Of a stretch of DNA of 64,000 nt, positions 47,045 to 58,440 are shown in pieces (position 1 is the first letter of the stretch; each line of letters begins with the position of its first letter). The position numbers and the translations under genes are program-made. The notes under the pieces are model-generated. The model worked only from the letters and a program-made list of their open reading frames with translations. It was not told the origin of the DNA and searched no databases. Source of the DNA: Saccopteryx bilineata (taxonomy: Eukaryota > Chordata > Mammalia > Chiroptera > Emballonuridae); the NCBI RefSeq assembly GCF_036850765.1, contig NC_089490.1, positions 292,188,982 through 292,252,981 of the forward strand, in the 5' to 3' direction.

Positions 47045-47375
47045 TAGGGGTCCCCAAACTTTTTACACAGGGGGCCAGTTCACTGTCCCTCAGACCATTG
47101 GAGGGCCAGATTATAAAAAAAACTATGAACAAATCCCTATGCACACTGCACATATCTTATTTTAAAGTAAAAAAACAAAACGGGAACAAATACAATATTT
47201 AAAATAAAGAACAAGTAAATTTAAATCAACAAACTGACCAGTATTTCAATGGGAACTATGCTCCTCTCACTGACAACCAATGAAAGAGGTGCCTCTTCTG
47301 GAAGTGCGGTGAGGGCCGGATAAATGGCCTCAGGAGGCCACATGCGGCCTGCGGGCCGTAGTTTGGGGACCCCTG
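47045..47375 (+). mobile_element. hAT-type MITE with 8-bp target duplication
   Basis: Inverted ends TAGGGGTCCCCAAACTTTTT (47045) and GTAGTTTGGGGACCCCTG (47358-47375). The flanking octamers CACTACAG (47037-47044) and CACTATAG (47376-47383) match at 7 of 8 bases, the hAT signature. Interior holds GGGGGCCAGTTCACTGTCCC and CGGCCTGCGGGCCG-type ends. No transposase. Confidence 0.9.
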
Positions 47376-47383
47376 CACTATAG

Positions 47384-47784
47384 GATATTGAGTTATCTTC
47401 TTAACATCTCTGTGTCTCAGTTTGCTATTTGTCATACGAGAGCCCTAATATCATTCATGCCATATAGTGGTAGTGGTGATTAAATTATATCCTTCTGTGC
47501 TATATTATAGGTACAAAATAAATATTTACCCATATTAATGCTGCTATTACAATGGTGATGATGATGATGTTGATAATAATTATAATGAATGAAAGAATAC
47601 ATGAAATTTCAACCCTATTTATATCTCCAGAAACTTTCATCTTCTTTCCTTTTTTTTTGCTCTTAGCTAAAACTCATTGCTCTTATAATATCAAAATATT
47701 AAAGAAAGAAGGTGCCGTTATACAGTAGGATCCACTAGTGAAACAGAACAACTGTAAATTTATATTTACTTATATATAAATATT
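47384..47784. other. Unassigned DNA
   Basis: Nothing recognisable except a short GAT-rich run near 47560. Confidence 0.5.
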
Positions 47785-47800
47785 TACCTGCATGTATTTA

Positions 47801-48176
47801 TTTATTTATTTATTTTGTATTTTTCTGAAGTTGGAAATGGGAAGGCAGTCCGACAGACTCCCGCATGCACCCGACCAGGATCCACCTGTCATGCCCACCA
47901 GGGGGCGATGCTCTGCCCATCTGGGGCTTTGCTCTGTTGCAACCAGAGCCATTCTAGCTCCTGAGGCAGAGGCCATAGAGCCGTCCTCAGCACCCAGTCC
48001 AACTTTGCTCCAATGGAGCGTTGGTTGCAGGGGTGGAAGAAAGAGACAGAGAGAAAGGAGAGGGGGAGGGGTGGAGAAGCAGATGGGCGCTTCTCCTGTG
48101 TGCCCTGGTTGGGAATTGAACCCGGGACTCCTGCACACCAGGCCGATGCTCTACCACTGAGCCAACTGGCCAGGGC
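47801..48176 (-). mobile_element. tRNA-derived SINE, type A
   Basis: The complement of a full type A element, with an exact 16-bp TSD TACCTGCATGTATTTA at 47785-47800 and 48178-48193. The tail is a (TTTA)n complement (47798-47815). The head complement ends GCCAACTGGCCAGGGC. A CTCF-like core CCCACCAGGGGGCGATG is at 47894-47910. Confidence 0.95.
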
Positions 48177-48193
48177 CTACCTGCATGTATTTA

Positions 48194-48744
48194 GATACTG
48201 GTTTGGTTTCACAGTAAAAATGTCTCTATATTTACACATATTGAGAGTGAAAGACATTTATAATGAGGAATTAATTTATTAAAAAAGAGTTAGCTCATGA
48301 AATTGTAGCAGCTAAGAAGTCACACAATCTGCCATCTGCAATTTGGAGATCCAGGGAAGCTTTTTGTGTAATTAAGTCTAAGTCCAAATGCCTGAGAACC
48401 AGGGTACCTGATGGAACAAATCCCAATCCAATGACTAGAAAAGATGAGATGAGATAACTCAGACTGGCAGATAGCAAGATCGGACAAGTTTTTTGTTTCT
48501 CTTGTTCCATTCAGTCCCTCAGTAGATTGGATAATGTTCGTCCACTTGGAGGGGGGGCCAGTTGTACTTCACTGAGTTCACAGATTAAAAATGCTCATCT
48601 CATCCAGAAACACCCGCACAGACACAAACAGAAATAATATTTAATCTAGGTACCTCATGAGCACATAATCTAACTCAAAAAATTAACCATCACACAGCAC
48701 TTTTAATTTCTTAAATTTTAATAATGATAATTATAATAATATAT
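48194..48744. other. Unassigned DNA
   Basis: No recognisable gene or repeat. Confidence 0.5.
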
Positions 48745-48757
48745 AAACACACATACC

Positions 48758-49070
48758 AGGCAGTGGTGCAGTAGATAGAGCATGAGACTGGAATGTAGAG
48801 AACCCAGGTTCGAAACCCGAAGGTCCCTGGCTTGAGCACAGGCTCATTGGGCTTCAGCGCAGACTCTCCAGCTTGAGGGTGGGTTTGCTGGCTTGAGCAA
48901 GGGGTCACTCACTCTACTGTAGCCTCCTGGTCAAGACACATGTGAGAAAGTAATCAAAGAACAACTAAGGTGCCACAACGAAGTATTGATACTTCTCATT
49001 TCTCTCCCTTCCTGTCTGACTATCCCTATCTGTCTCTCTCTTTCACAAAACAAACAAACAACAACAACAA
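48758..49070 (+). mobile_element. tRNA-derived SINE, type B
   Basis: Head slightly truncated (AGGCAGTGGTGCAGTAGATA), B-box-like GGTTCGAAACC, internal GGCTTGAGC units, AAGGTGCCACAACGAAG and a CAA-rich tail. TSDs AAACACACATACC / AACCACACATACC at 48745-48757 and 49075-49087. Confidence 0.9.
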
Positions 49071-49252
49071 CAAAAACCACACATACCTGAACTGCCCTTG
49101 AACCATATTCTCAGCTTTTCATCTTCTTGTAAAAGAAGAACACATCTTTTTTAATTCAAGACAAGATCCTAGTCTGTTTCATGTAGAATACTGTCCACAG
49201 TCATTTTCCCTATTCCACCCACCTCAGAAAAATTGAAGCAAAATCTATGATG

Positions 49253-49425
49253 TTTCTCAAACTTTCATGTACATATAAATTAACTGGGAATCTTGTTGAA
49301 ATGACTCAGATTCTAATTCAGTAAGTCAGGGATGGCACTAAGGTACTATATTTCTACCGTCTCCCGGGTGTTAACTGATGATGTCTATGGGCTGCACTTT
49401 CAGTGTCAAGGATGTCATAGATACT
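49253..49425 (+). mobile_element. MER5A-like hAT-Charlie remnant
   Basis: TTCTCAAACTTTCATGTACA, then ACTGGGAATCTTGTTGAAAT, then CAGATTCTAATTCAGTAAGT, then a decayed second half with TGGGCTGCACTTTCAG. The order matches the ancient eutherian MER5A MITE from memory. Ends are eroded. Confidence 0.5.
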
Positions 49426-49589
49426 TGTGCCCCCCAGGAATTCACTTTGTCCTACCTCCCCTCTAAGGTAGTGTATCGAATTATCCCTAAGTAATAGGTC
49501 AATCATATTTTTAAAGAAACCTGTTCCAGTCTGTCCTTCATTAATGAGAGTATTCCTCCACTTAATTTCCAGTCTTCTGCCACACTCAT

Positions 49590-49770
49590 GCTCTATTAAT
49601 TTCTAACATGATAACTTTTTCCTTCTTTGGTGCTTTTATCCATATTGTTCATTATAATCAGAAAGTTTCTCTCTGGCTAACTTCCCATTCCGTCTTTAAA
49701 TGTCTGCCTCCTTGTTTTTATGTCTCAACTTAAATGTAGCCTTTTCTAAGATTCCTTAAAAACATCTTAA
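49590..49770 (+). mobile_element. Possible L2/MIR-type 3'-end remnant
   Basis: CTGCCTCCTTG, then GTCTCAACTTAAATGTAGCC and TTCTAAGATTCC resemble the conserved L2-type tail wording. Very diverged and short, so the call is weak. Confidence 0.3.
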
Positions 49771-49779
49771 GGAAAACAA

Positions 49780-51279
49780 TGTAAAATGCCTGTGTGATCT
49801 GTGCAAAATGCCTGTGCAAAACTACAAATCTTTCCATCCTTGGTGGATAATTGGACTCCCTTAGGCTGTTTTAAATCTACCTTCATATCCATTTCTCAGA
49901 TTAGCTAAGTGAAACATTTTAAACAATTTGTATTAGTTTTCTATTGCTATTTTAAAAATGACTACACACTTAGTGGATTAAAATAACAATTTTACTGTCT
50001 AATAATTTTTGAGACCAGAAATCCAAAATGAGTTGAAGGGCTGGACCCATTATACCCATTTTCATAGTTCAGTGTTTTTTGGAAAAATAGTGAGGGCAAC
50101 TTCTTTATAAAAATTTACATTTGGATTAATGGCCTAAGTGCTACTTATTAGCTATATATATTATAGCTGCCAAAGCCAGGACAATGTTGCTGATACAGGT
50201 ATTTCTAGATATTCCAGTTAAAGAAATGTAAATGAAATCCTGCAATCATTTTTTTGTCTGCTTATTTTGTTTTGAAAATACAAAATAATTTTTAGATAGG
50301 CTATATGTTTTCAAATTACATTTGAAAAATGTTTCCACTTGTTTCATCAGATATTTTGTGATTTAAAAGCATCTGGAGTAAGTTAAAGAATAGCAATATT
50401 AGCTTTTATACAAGTAATTAAATCACTGAACAGGAATGAGGTCCCTAAAGACAGTTAGGTTTGAGACAATACACTTGAGCAACAAGAATCTATAGCAGAA
50501 CTACATATTAGACAGTCTGTGGTGATTATTGTTATCGTTCTTACCTGAGGAGAAATATTACCATCACACTTCTTCTTAATGGCATTCTAGTTAGTAGTTT
50601 TCCAATAATAAGATGAGGAAAGAAGGAAGCAACTTGCATGTGTAAAAGAAAATATATAAACAATGTAATAATTTATTTTCTTTCAAGGAAAATTGATCTT
50701 GATAAATTACTGGATGAAATCTTGTTTGTTAAGTCTGAATAAAGTCTTCATCTTTAACATAAAGATGAATAGTGCTGAAAGAAACTTTCATACAGTCTTG
50801 AGGAATTCCATTATATCAAAAATATATAATCCAGAAAGCATAAAACTTGCTTATGGCAGGACGAGAAAACTCTGGGTTAAGCATCACTGGAGAGTTTCTT
50901 CTCATATGATAAGAAAACTCACTCATCCACAACCTGTAGAATGTAATCTCACTGCAATCAACATATTATTATATTTTTTAAAAAGTTACCATGATCCTTA
51001 AAGCATCTTCAAAAAACTTGAGTGACCTTCTAGTAGTAAAGTCAGAAAAGATTGGAAAATCCTGTGTGTAACGGTGACTACTGCAAGGCCTAATCACACA
51101 CTCTTATTTTGAATGGGATCACAAAATTAGATTCACTGACCATAAATCATTAGTCCAATATGTTTTGGGATCCCTTTGAGTCTTCAATTGAGATTCTGTT
51201 AAAGAATGAACACTAAAACAATTGTATACATCACATATGATTATTTTTCAAAAACTGGTATCTTTATTTCTCCTTGTAT
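49780..51279. other. Unassigned AT-rich DNA
   Basis: No recognisable feature in 1.5 kb. A 102-codon open frame at 50693-51001 (+) lacks any family signature. Confidence 0.45.
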
Positions 51280-51755
51280 CTGCCAGACTACAAGACTCCC
51301 AAGGAAGTTCATCCCTGGTATTTACCTCCTTGTATAGTCCATCTGTCCAGCATAATCAGTGATATTGTGGAGACTTAAAAGCTAGATTATAAAAGAAATT
51401 GTGGTTCCATCTTGTTTGTTTTTTTTAATCATCCTACTCAAATAGCCTATGGAGATGTCTACATGATCAAGAACTATGTCCTCCTGTCAATTGTCAGGAC
51501 CAGTTTACCAGACAAGGGAGTGAGGAACCGTGTTAGAAATCAGTCCTTCGGTGTAGTCAAGCTTTCAGCTGACAGAAACTACAGTCCTGTCCAAACTCCT
51601 CTCCTCAACTTCACAAACCACTGAGGCAAAGTAGTTCATCTCTAACACACCTGGTTTTCTGACCCACAGAAATTGTGTGAGATAAAATCCACTTATTGTT
51701 ATAAGCCACTAAATTGTGAGATAACTTATCAGGCAGCAAAAAATAAGCACTTTCT
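51280..51755 (+). mobile_element. Old MaLR-like LTR remnant
   Basis: Ends with GACCCACAGAAATTGTGTGA, then TTATAAGCCACTAAATTGTG and a GGCAGCAAAAAATAAGC end, a wording common to old mammalian LTR-type repeats (MaLR/MLT-like, from memory). The upstream part has a TTATAAAAGAAATTGTGGTT-like segment. Exact family uncertain. Confidence 0.5.
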
Positions 51756-51759
51756 TCCC

Positions 51760-52226
51760 TTTTCTTCTTTGTCTTTCTTCTTTCTTTTAGTTTTAATCCT
51801 CCAGAGTATATATTCTCTTATGGATCTGCATAATAATACCTATATCATTTAATCCTTTCATTTGAAAGTGACGACTTCAGCAGAACACTCATTCTTCAAA
51901 GTCTCCCTGAGGAAACCTTTCTTCTGCCATTATAATTAGGATTAAATAGAAAAAAGAGAGCTGCATGTATATAATTGGACCCTGCAATATATAGCTTTTA
52001 GCTGAGGTCTATTTGGTTTCTTCTTTTTATGTTTTTAAGCTCAAAAATATTTATCTTAAAATAATAATATCCAATATATAATTTTACAGAGAGCTACTGA
52101 CTTTTTCTTTGAATTTTACATTATCATTGACATTTCAGTTTGACCATTTATTTACTACATAGTTTAAGTATCACATTAATATAAAATAAACAGAAAAAAT
52201 ATTACCAGAAATAAAAAATGGATTGT
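51760..52226. other. Unassigned AT-rich DNA
   Basis: No recognisable feature. Confidence 0.5.
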
Positions 52227-52612
52227 GCCTGACCAGGTGGTGGCACAGTGTATGGAGCATCGGATTGGGACTCAGAGGATCCAGGTTTGAAACCCCAAGA
52301 TTGCCAGCTCGAGTTCAGGGCTGCTAGCTTGAGCATAGGATCATAGACATGACACAATGGTTGCTGGCTTGAGCTCAAAGGTCATTGGCCTGAATCCGAA
52401 GTTTGCTGGCTTGAGCCCAAGGTCACTGGCTTGAGCAAGGGGTCACTTGTTCTGCTGTAGCCCCCCAGTTCCAGGCACATATATGAGAAAGCAATCAATT
52501 AACTGCTAAGGTGCTGTAACAAAGAATTGATGGTTCTAATCTCTCTCCCTTCCTGTTTGTCTGTGCCTGTGTTTCACTCTCTCTGCCTCTGTCAAAAAAA
52601 AAAAAAAAAAAA
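52227..52612 (+). mobile_element. tRNA-derived SINE, type B, long form
   Basis: Head GCCTGACCAGGTGGTGGCAC. The interior carries extra units: CATAGACATGACACAATGG then several GCTGGCTTGAGCCCAAGG-type repeats, so it is about 70-80 bp longer than the short form. Pure A tail. Flanks ATGGATTGT and AGGAATGTG are imperfect TSDs. Confidence 0.88.
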
Positions 52613-52982
52613 GGAATGTGATATATATAAACTTGATTATAACACAAAATATAGTATACCAAATACTACTGACAAGTTTATGTGAAGTGTTGAGATCTTT
52701 TAAAAAATGAAATACTACAGTTCATTCAAATTCAATGCTAAAGTAGTCAAAAGTTATGGTTTATTTCATATTTTTTTCTCAATTTCTCTGATGTCTAGAT
52801 AGATATTATAATCTTAATGTGCTGAATAATCATTTTTAAGTTTAGTTTTATTTGTGGCAATTTTTTTAAGTTTTGTCATTATTTTATCAATATTGGAGTT
52901 ATTTTAATATTAATTATAATAAATATTCTTTTTTTTTGTTTGTTTGCTTAGCTGCTCATATTTTTTAAGTAAAGAATGATCT

Positions 52983-53330
52983 TGCCTGATGAGCTGGTGC
53001 CTCAGTGGATAGAGTATTGGCCTGAGATGCTGAGGACCTGGTTTAAAACCCAAAGGTAACCAGCTTGAGTGCAGGCTCATTGTTTGAGCATGGAATCACA
53101 GACATGACCCTGGTTGCTGGCTTGAGCCCAAAGATTGCTGGCTTGAAGCCCAAAGTTGCCAACTTGAGCAAGGGGTCACTTGCTCTGCTGTAGCCCCTCA
53201 GTCAAAGCACATATGAGAAAGTAATCAATGAACAATAAGGTGCCACAACAAAGAATTGATGCTTCTTATCTCTTTCCCTTCCTGTCTGTGTGTGTGTGTC
53301 TCTCTCTCAAAAAGAAAAGAAAAGAAAAAA
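52983..53330 (+). mobile_element. tRNA-derived SINE, type B, long form
   Basis: Head GCCTGATGAGCTGGTGCCTC, extra internal units with CACAGACATGACCCTGG and repeated GCTGGCTTGA(G)CCCAAAG, a (TG)n patch and an A/G-rich tail. Flanks AAAGAATGATCTT / AAGAAAAGATCTC are imperfect TSDs. Confidence 0.85.
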
Positions 53331-53675
53331 AAAAGAAAAGATCTCTACATCTGGTTGTATTTCAATTCCTTGTCTTATGGTGAAATACAAAATTAGTATA
53401 TCTTAAAAAACTTTTTTAAGTGTTTCCTGATTTTTAATTACTTGTTTAAGTTTATTTTTCCTATGTAAAACTCTTTCATGGATCTCTTTTTAATAGAATA
53501 TTAAGAGACAAACGTGCACTTGGAAGGAATAATTATGGTCTTCAATACATTTAGCTTATTTTTAAAAAATTCTGTTCTTTCATGTGTTTTTATACAAACC
53601 TTTTCTGGAAGTAGGAATTAAATTTTGCTTCCTTGAAAATATATATTTTAGTATCTTATCTGATTTTATATATTT

Positions 53676-54470
53676 TTTATCATTATTATTAAATTTAATG
53701 CAGTGACATTGATAAATCAGGGTACATATGTTGAGAGGAAAAAATCTCCAGATTATTTTGACATTTGATTATGCTGTATACCCCTCACCCAAAGTCAAAT
53801 TGTCTTCTGTCACCTTCTATCTGCTTTTCTTTGTGCCCCTCACCTCCCCCCACCCCCTCACTCTCCTTCATCGCCCCCTCCCCACCCTTTTACCCCACTC
53901 CCTGTTACCATCACATTCTTGTCCATGTCTCCAAGTCTCATTTTTATGTCCCATCTATGTATGGATTCATATAGTTCTTAGTTTTTTATGATTTACTTAT
54001 TTCACTCCGTATAATGTTATCAAGGTCCATCCATGTTATTGTAAATGATCCGATGTCATCATTTCTTATGGCTGAGTAGTATTCCATAGTATATACGTTC
54101 CAAAGCTTTTTAATCCACTCGTCCACTAACGGACACTTGGGCTGTTTCCAGATCTTCGCTATTGTGAACAATGCTGCCACAAACGTGGGGGTGCATTTCT
54201 CCTTTTGGAGCAGTTCTATGGTGTTCTTGGGGTATATTCCTAAAAGTGGGATCGCTAGGTCAAAAGGCAGTTCGATTTTCAGTTTTTTGAGGAATCTCCA
54301 TACTGTTTTCCCCAGAGGCTGCACTAGTCTGCATTCCCACCAGCAGTGCAGGAGGGTTCCCTTTTCTCCACATCCTCGCCAGCACTTATTCTGTGTTGTT
54401 TTGTTGATGAGCTCCATTCTGACTAGTGTGAGGTGATATCTCATTAGAGAAATACAAATTAAAACCACAA
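53676..54470 (-). mobile_element. 5'-truncated L1 with a short 5' inversion
   Basis: On - it carries the ORF2 end ([33 protein letters not shown]), a G-rich 3' UTR and an A-rich end. Its 5' part (+ 54443-54473) is inverted: the sequence normally lying just upstream in ORF2 is present in opposite orientation. TSDs TGATTTTATAT-TTTT lie at 53661-53675 and 54471-54485. This is the classic twin-priming outcome. Confidence 0.88.
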
Positions 54471-54773
54471 TGATTTTATATTTTGTCATAGTCATGTGTG
54501 TGTGAGAATTTAATGTGTTTGATGTTTATCATATTGGAAATGCAGTCATATGTTTTACTGTGAAGATTTTGGAGAACATAGCTTGAGAATTTGTGGATTT
54601 TTTTATATGTTGTATTTGGCAAACATACCCATTTCTCATATAATTTAGAGGAATGATATTAGGAAAGAGAATAATCAAATCTATTTTAAACGCTAAGATA
54701 ATTAAAACAGGAAAAGTCTTGGAAGATAGCTGTTGTGTTCTTTCCTGCAAGTGCCTTTTTAAAAGAAATTTTA

Positions 54774-55093
54774 GGCCAGGGCACACAGGAGAAGCAATCA
54801 TTTGCTTCTCCACCCCTCCGCAGCGCCTTCCTCTCTGTCTCTCTCTTCCCCTCCCGCAGCCAAGGCTCCATTGGAGCAAAAATGGCCCGGGCGCTGGGGA
54901 TGGCTCTGTGGCCTCTGCCTCAGGCGCTAGAGTGGCTCTGGTCGCAACATGGCGACGCCCAGGATGGGCAGAGCATCGCCCCCTGGTGGGAAGAGCGTCA
55001 CTCCTGGTGGGCGTGCCGGGTGATCCCGGTCCGGCGCATGCGGGAGTCTGTCTGACTGTCTCTGCCTGTTTCCAGCTTCAGAAAAAATGCAAA

Positions 55094-55126
<33 letters not shown>
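54774..55126 (+). mobile_element. Headless type A SINE (5' truncated)
   Basis: Starts at GGCCAGGGCACACAGGAG, the end of the tRNA-like part, so the pol III A and B boxes are missing. The rest is near consensus and CpG-rich. Exact 13-bp TSD AAAAGAAATTTTA at 54761-54773 and 55127-55139. The tail is an (AAAT)n array (about 55089-55126). A CTCF-like core with its CpG intact lies at 54974-54990. Confidence 0.93.
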
Positions 55127-55128
<2 letters not shown>

Positions 55129-55139
55129 AAGAAATTTTA

Positions 55140-56018
55140 AATACCTGAAGCCAAAAAAATCAGCTTAATTATATTAAGTTATATATTTTAATTTTAAGAA
55201 CTTTTTCTTAACATTAAAGTTAATTAATATGGATCTTAGAATTAACACCACAGTTAAAAGCCTTTCATGGTTCCTAAGCAATAATTGTTTATAGCATGAT
55301 ACTGCAAGCATGCATCGAAAAGGTCACTCAATGAAATTTGTTAAAATAAATTTTCTTAGCACTCCATTAAAAAGAATTCTAATTATAGCTGTGCAAAATA
55401 TAGATATAAGGAATAAACTTTTATGTGTGTGTGTACACTCCCAGAAAGAGAGATTTGAGAGCTAGACTTATGTTTTTGGGTCTCAAAGCTGATAGCTTTG
55501 GCATGATAATAATCAATTCTAAAATTATTACAGTATTTTCATCAAAAGTAAAAAAAAAAAAGATAATTTCAAAATTCCTTCCTCAAGTTTTATAATATTA
55601 GCTAAATTCTCTCTAAGACACCCTTCTATTTCTGACTTTAGCTGAGTGACTTAGAGTTTGACACATTTTAAAGATGAATCAAGTTAGCCTTAGTTATACA
55701 TTTGGCAGTAATTATCCATAGCAGTTGCCAGGAGGTTACATAAAGAATGTATACTGTATCAGGGTCCCTGCTGGATTTCACATACCTTAAACCTTTTTAG
55801 TCTTCTTCAGACCCAACCTTTTAACAATTATCACCATGACATTGCATATCTAGCTGAGTCTTCTGTAAATAAAATTTAGCAATACCCAAGACACAGATGT
55901 CTAAATATTTTTGTTTATGAGGGATGATACTAGAATTTCCTAGGGGCCCAGGGAAGCAAATTATCCTCATTTGCTCAGGACTGAGAGTTATAGCAGAACA
56001 CAGGAATTTCAGTGATTA
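55140..56018. other. Unassigned DNA
   Basis: No recognisable gene or repeat. Confidence 0.5.
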
Positions 56019-56034
56019 AATTTATGCAATCCTG

Positions 56035-56435
56035 GCCTAACTAGGCAGTGGTGCAATGGATAGAGCATCAGACTGGGATGCAGAGAACCCAGGTTCAAAA
56101 CCACGAGGTCACAGGCTTGAGCACGGGCTCATAAAGCTTGAGTGTGAGTTCATCAGCTTGAGCATGGGGTCGTTCCCTTGAGCATGTCATACACATGACC
56201 CCATGGTCACTGGCTTGCGCCCAAAAACAACTGGCTTAAGCCCAAGGTCGCTGGCTTGAGCAAGGGGTCATTCACTCTGCTGTAGCCTCTGGGTCAAGGC
56301 AAATGTGAGAAAGCAATCAATGAACCACTAAGGTGCCACAATGAAGAATTGGTGCTTCTCATCTCTCTCCCTTCCTGCCTATCTGTCCCTCTCTTTTCCT
56401 CTCTGTCCCCTCTGTCTCTCTCTCTGTTTCTGTCT

Positions 56436-56477
<42 letters not shown>

Positions 56478-56478
56478 A
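56035..56478 (+). mobile_element. tRNA-derived SINE, type B, longest form
   Basis: Head GCCTAACTAGGCAGTGGTGC, repeated internal GCTTGAGC units including CATACACATGACCCCATGGT, a CT-rich stretch and a (CA)n array at 56439-56474. TSD about 16 bp (TTYATGCAATCCTG) at about 56019-56034 and 56479-56494. Confidence 0.92.
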
Positions 56479-56589
56479 GATTCATGCAATCCTGGGCAAA
56501 TGGGAAAAGCTGGACTTCCTAGGAGTATTGGTATATGGATTAACACCAATGATGTAACTTGTAACTTGAGTACATGTGTATATGTAACT

Positions 56590-57035
56590 GGTCAATTCGA
56601 CAGACAGGATAATGATCCCTTCCAAAGTTCTTCACCTCCTGATCATCTTAACATGTGACATGTGAATATACAACTTTAAATGAAAAGGATATTTTGCAGA
56701 ATACAGTTTAATCGCAAGTCTCCTTATAAAAGAGAGGTAGAAAAGTCAGAGTCAGAAAAGTCTTTGTGACTATGGAGGCAGAGAGAGCTTTGAAGACACA
56801 ACTCTGCTGGCTTTTAAAGTGGTGAAAAAAGAGATAAGGAATCAAGGTGGCTTCTGGAAGCTAGAAAACTAAAAGAAAATAGATTCTCTTCTAGAGATTC
56901 TAGAAAGAACCTTTAGCTTTATGGGACCAATTTTGGACTTCTGAACTCCAAAATAGTAAGATAATAATTTTGTGTTGTTTTAAGCCACTAAACAGGTAGC
57001 AATTTGTTACAGCAGCAATAGCAAACTAATAAGTT
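56590..57035 (+). mobile_element. Old MaLR-like LTR remnant
   Basis: ACATGTGACATGTGAATATA, ATTTTGCAGA, CCTTATAAAAGAGAGG, TTTTGGACTTCTGAACTCCA and a terminal TTTTAAGCCACTAAACAGGT...TTGTTACAGCAGCAATAGCA follow the order of a common old mammalian LTR-type repeat (MLT-like, from memory). Family uncertain. Confidence 0.55.
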
Positions 57036-57039
57036 ACAA

Positions 57040-58440
57040 CTTACTTTGTGGGTTTTTTGGGACAGTTTCTATGTATTTTTTTTTTATCATTGAGTAATTA
57101 GAAATGAAAACAAAATGATAATCAATGGCAATACTTTCAATATTTTTTCTAAAGTGGTATGGAAATTAATATATAATGGCATACATTAGTAATATTTCTT
57201 TAACTATTGTCTAATAGACTGATGATAGGTCACTGGAGAGTCTCTCTAAAATCTTCTTATTCTATTAAGAAAACTCTTTAATAGTAAAATCTGGAGCTCT
57301 GGCCTAATAAATTACAAAGTATGAGATGATTTGTGTGACTTTAAGGTCGACTGAAATCTCTCTAGAGTACAAAAGATAGTAATATCCGGGGAGTCCATTC
57401 TCTAACACTTTCCCAAATGTATTAATTATATAAGACTGAAGTGTTCTTGGCATTGTCAACATAATAGTTCCAAACTATCTTGAAGATAAATTCTCTCTTG
57501 CCTGAAAAATCATTCTATACTAATCTAAAAAAATTATGTTTTGACAACCATTGCACTTTTATGTACTAGAGTCTTATTTATGTTATAAAACATAACTTAT
57601 TTATGTTTCTCAAATTGAAACCAGAAAAGGGTTTTTCTTCATTTTTAGGAAATGGTTGAAATAGCAATCACACTTTGGTGTCATTTGATTCTTGTGATTT
57701 GCTCTAAACACAGCAGAATTCTCTAAAAAATTAAGCCATGGAAAACTAAACTTAGTTTATAGTGTAAGAAAGCAGAGATGTTGTGAATATCATTCTTTCA
57801 GAAATTTTGGAAGGCTGCTTAAGAAATCACCTCCAATCGGCAAATTCATCAACATCAGCATGAATAAAACAATGATTCCTGATTTCATATCATTATTGGG
57901 GAAGTTTTTAGCTTATTTCACTTATTATTAGTGGTTACAAAAATGTACCAATCTCTTTTGTGTAACTTGCATAGTTATAAACAGTCATAAAATTTCACAA
58001 CAGGTAGAAAGTCAGGACTAGAAAAAGAGATTTTAAAGACCATTTTAGAACATTTTACTTATCAATAATCAATGTATAATTATAATAAATACTGTAAAAC
58101 TTAAAATAGTATATTATTATCAAAATTAGATTTAATTCATTCTAATATTCAAACCTTAGCATGCCTTTTTATGATTCTTTGCATATTAAAGCTTGTATTC
58201 CTAGCGTTCATGTAAAACTTAGTCCTAAATAAATGTAAAATTTAATATTTTGTCTCTTATATTTTAACAAAAATAATGGAGGAATTATGTATTAATTTGC
58301 AACCCAAAATCATTATGATAAGTGATAATTTGAAGATTTCTTTTGTGTTAGGGTGGTTACTGAAAGTTTTCATAAACTGAATCTATATTTATATACTTAT
58401 TTACACACCAAGAAATCTAAAGGAAGTGGGTTTTAGGGTC
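57040..58440. other. Unassigned AT-rich DNA
   Basis: No recognisable gene. The right part, next to the DNAJC10 pseudogene, may include its 3' UTR. Confidence 0.45.

Noticed and set aside
53728..53991. Pro/Leu/Ser-rich frame on +
   Set aside because: Antisense of the G-rich L1 3' UTR; not a gene.
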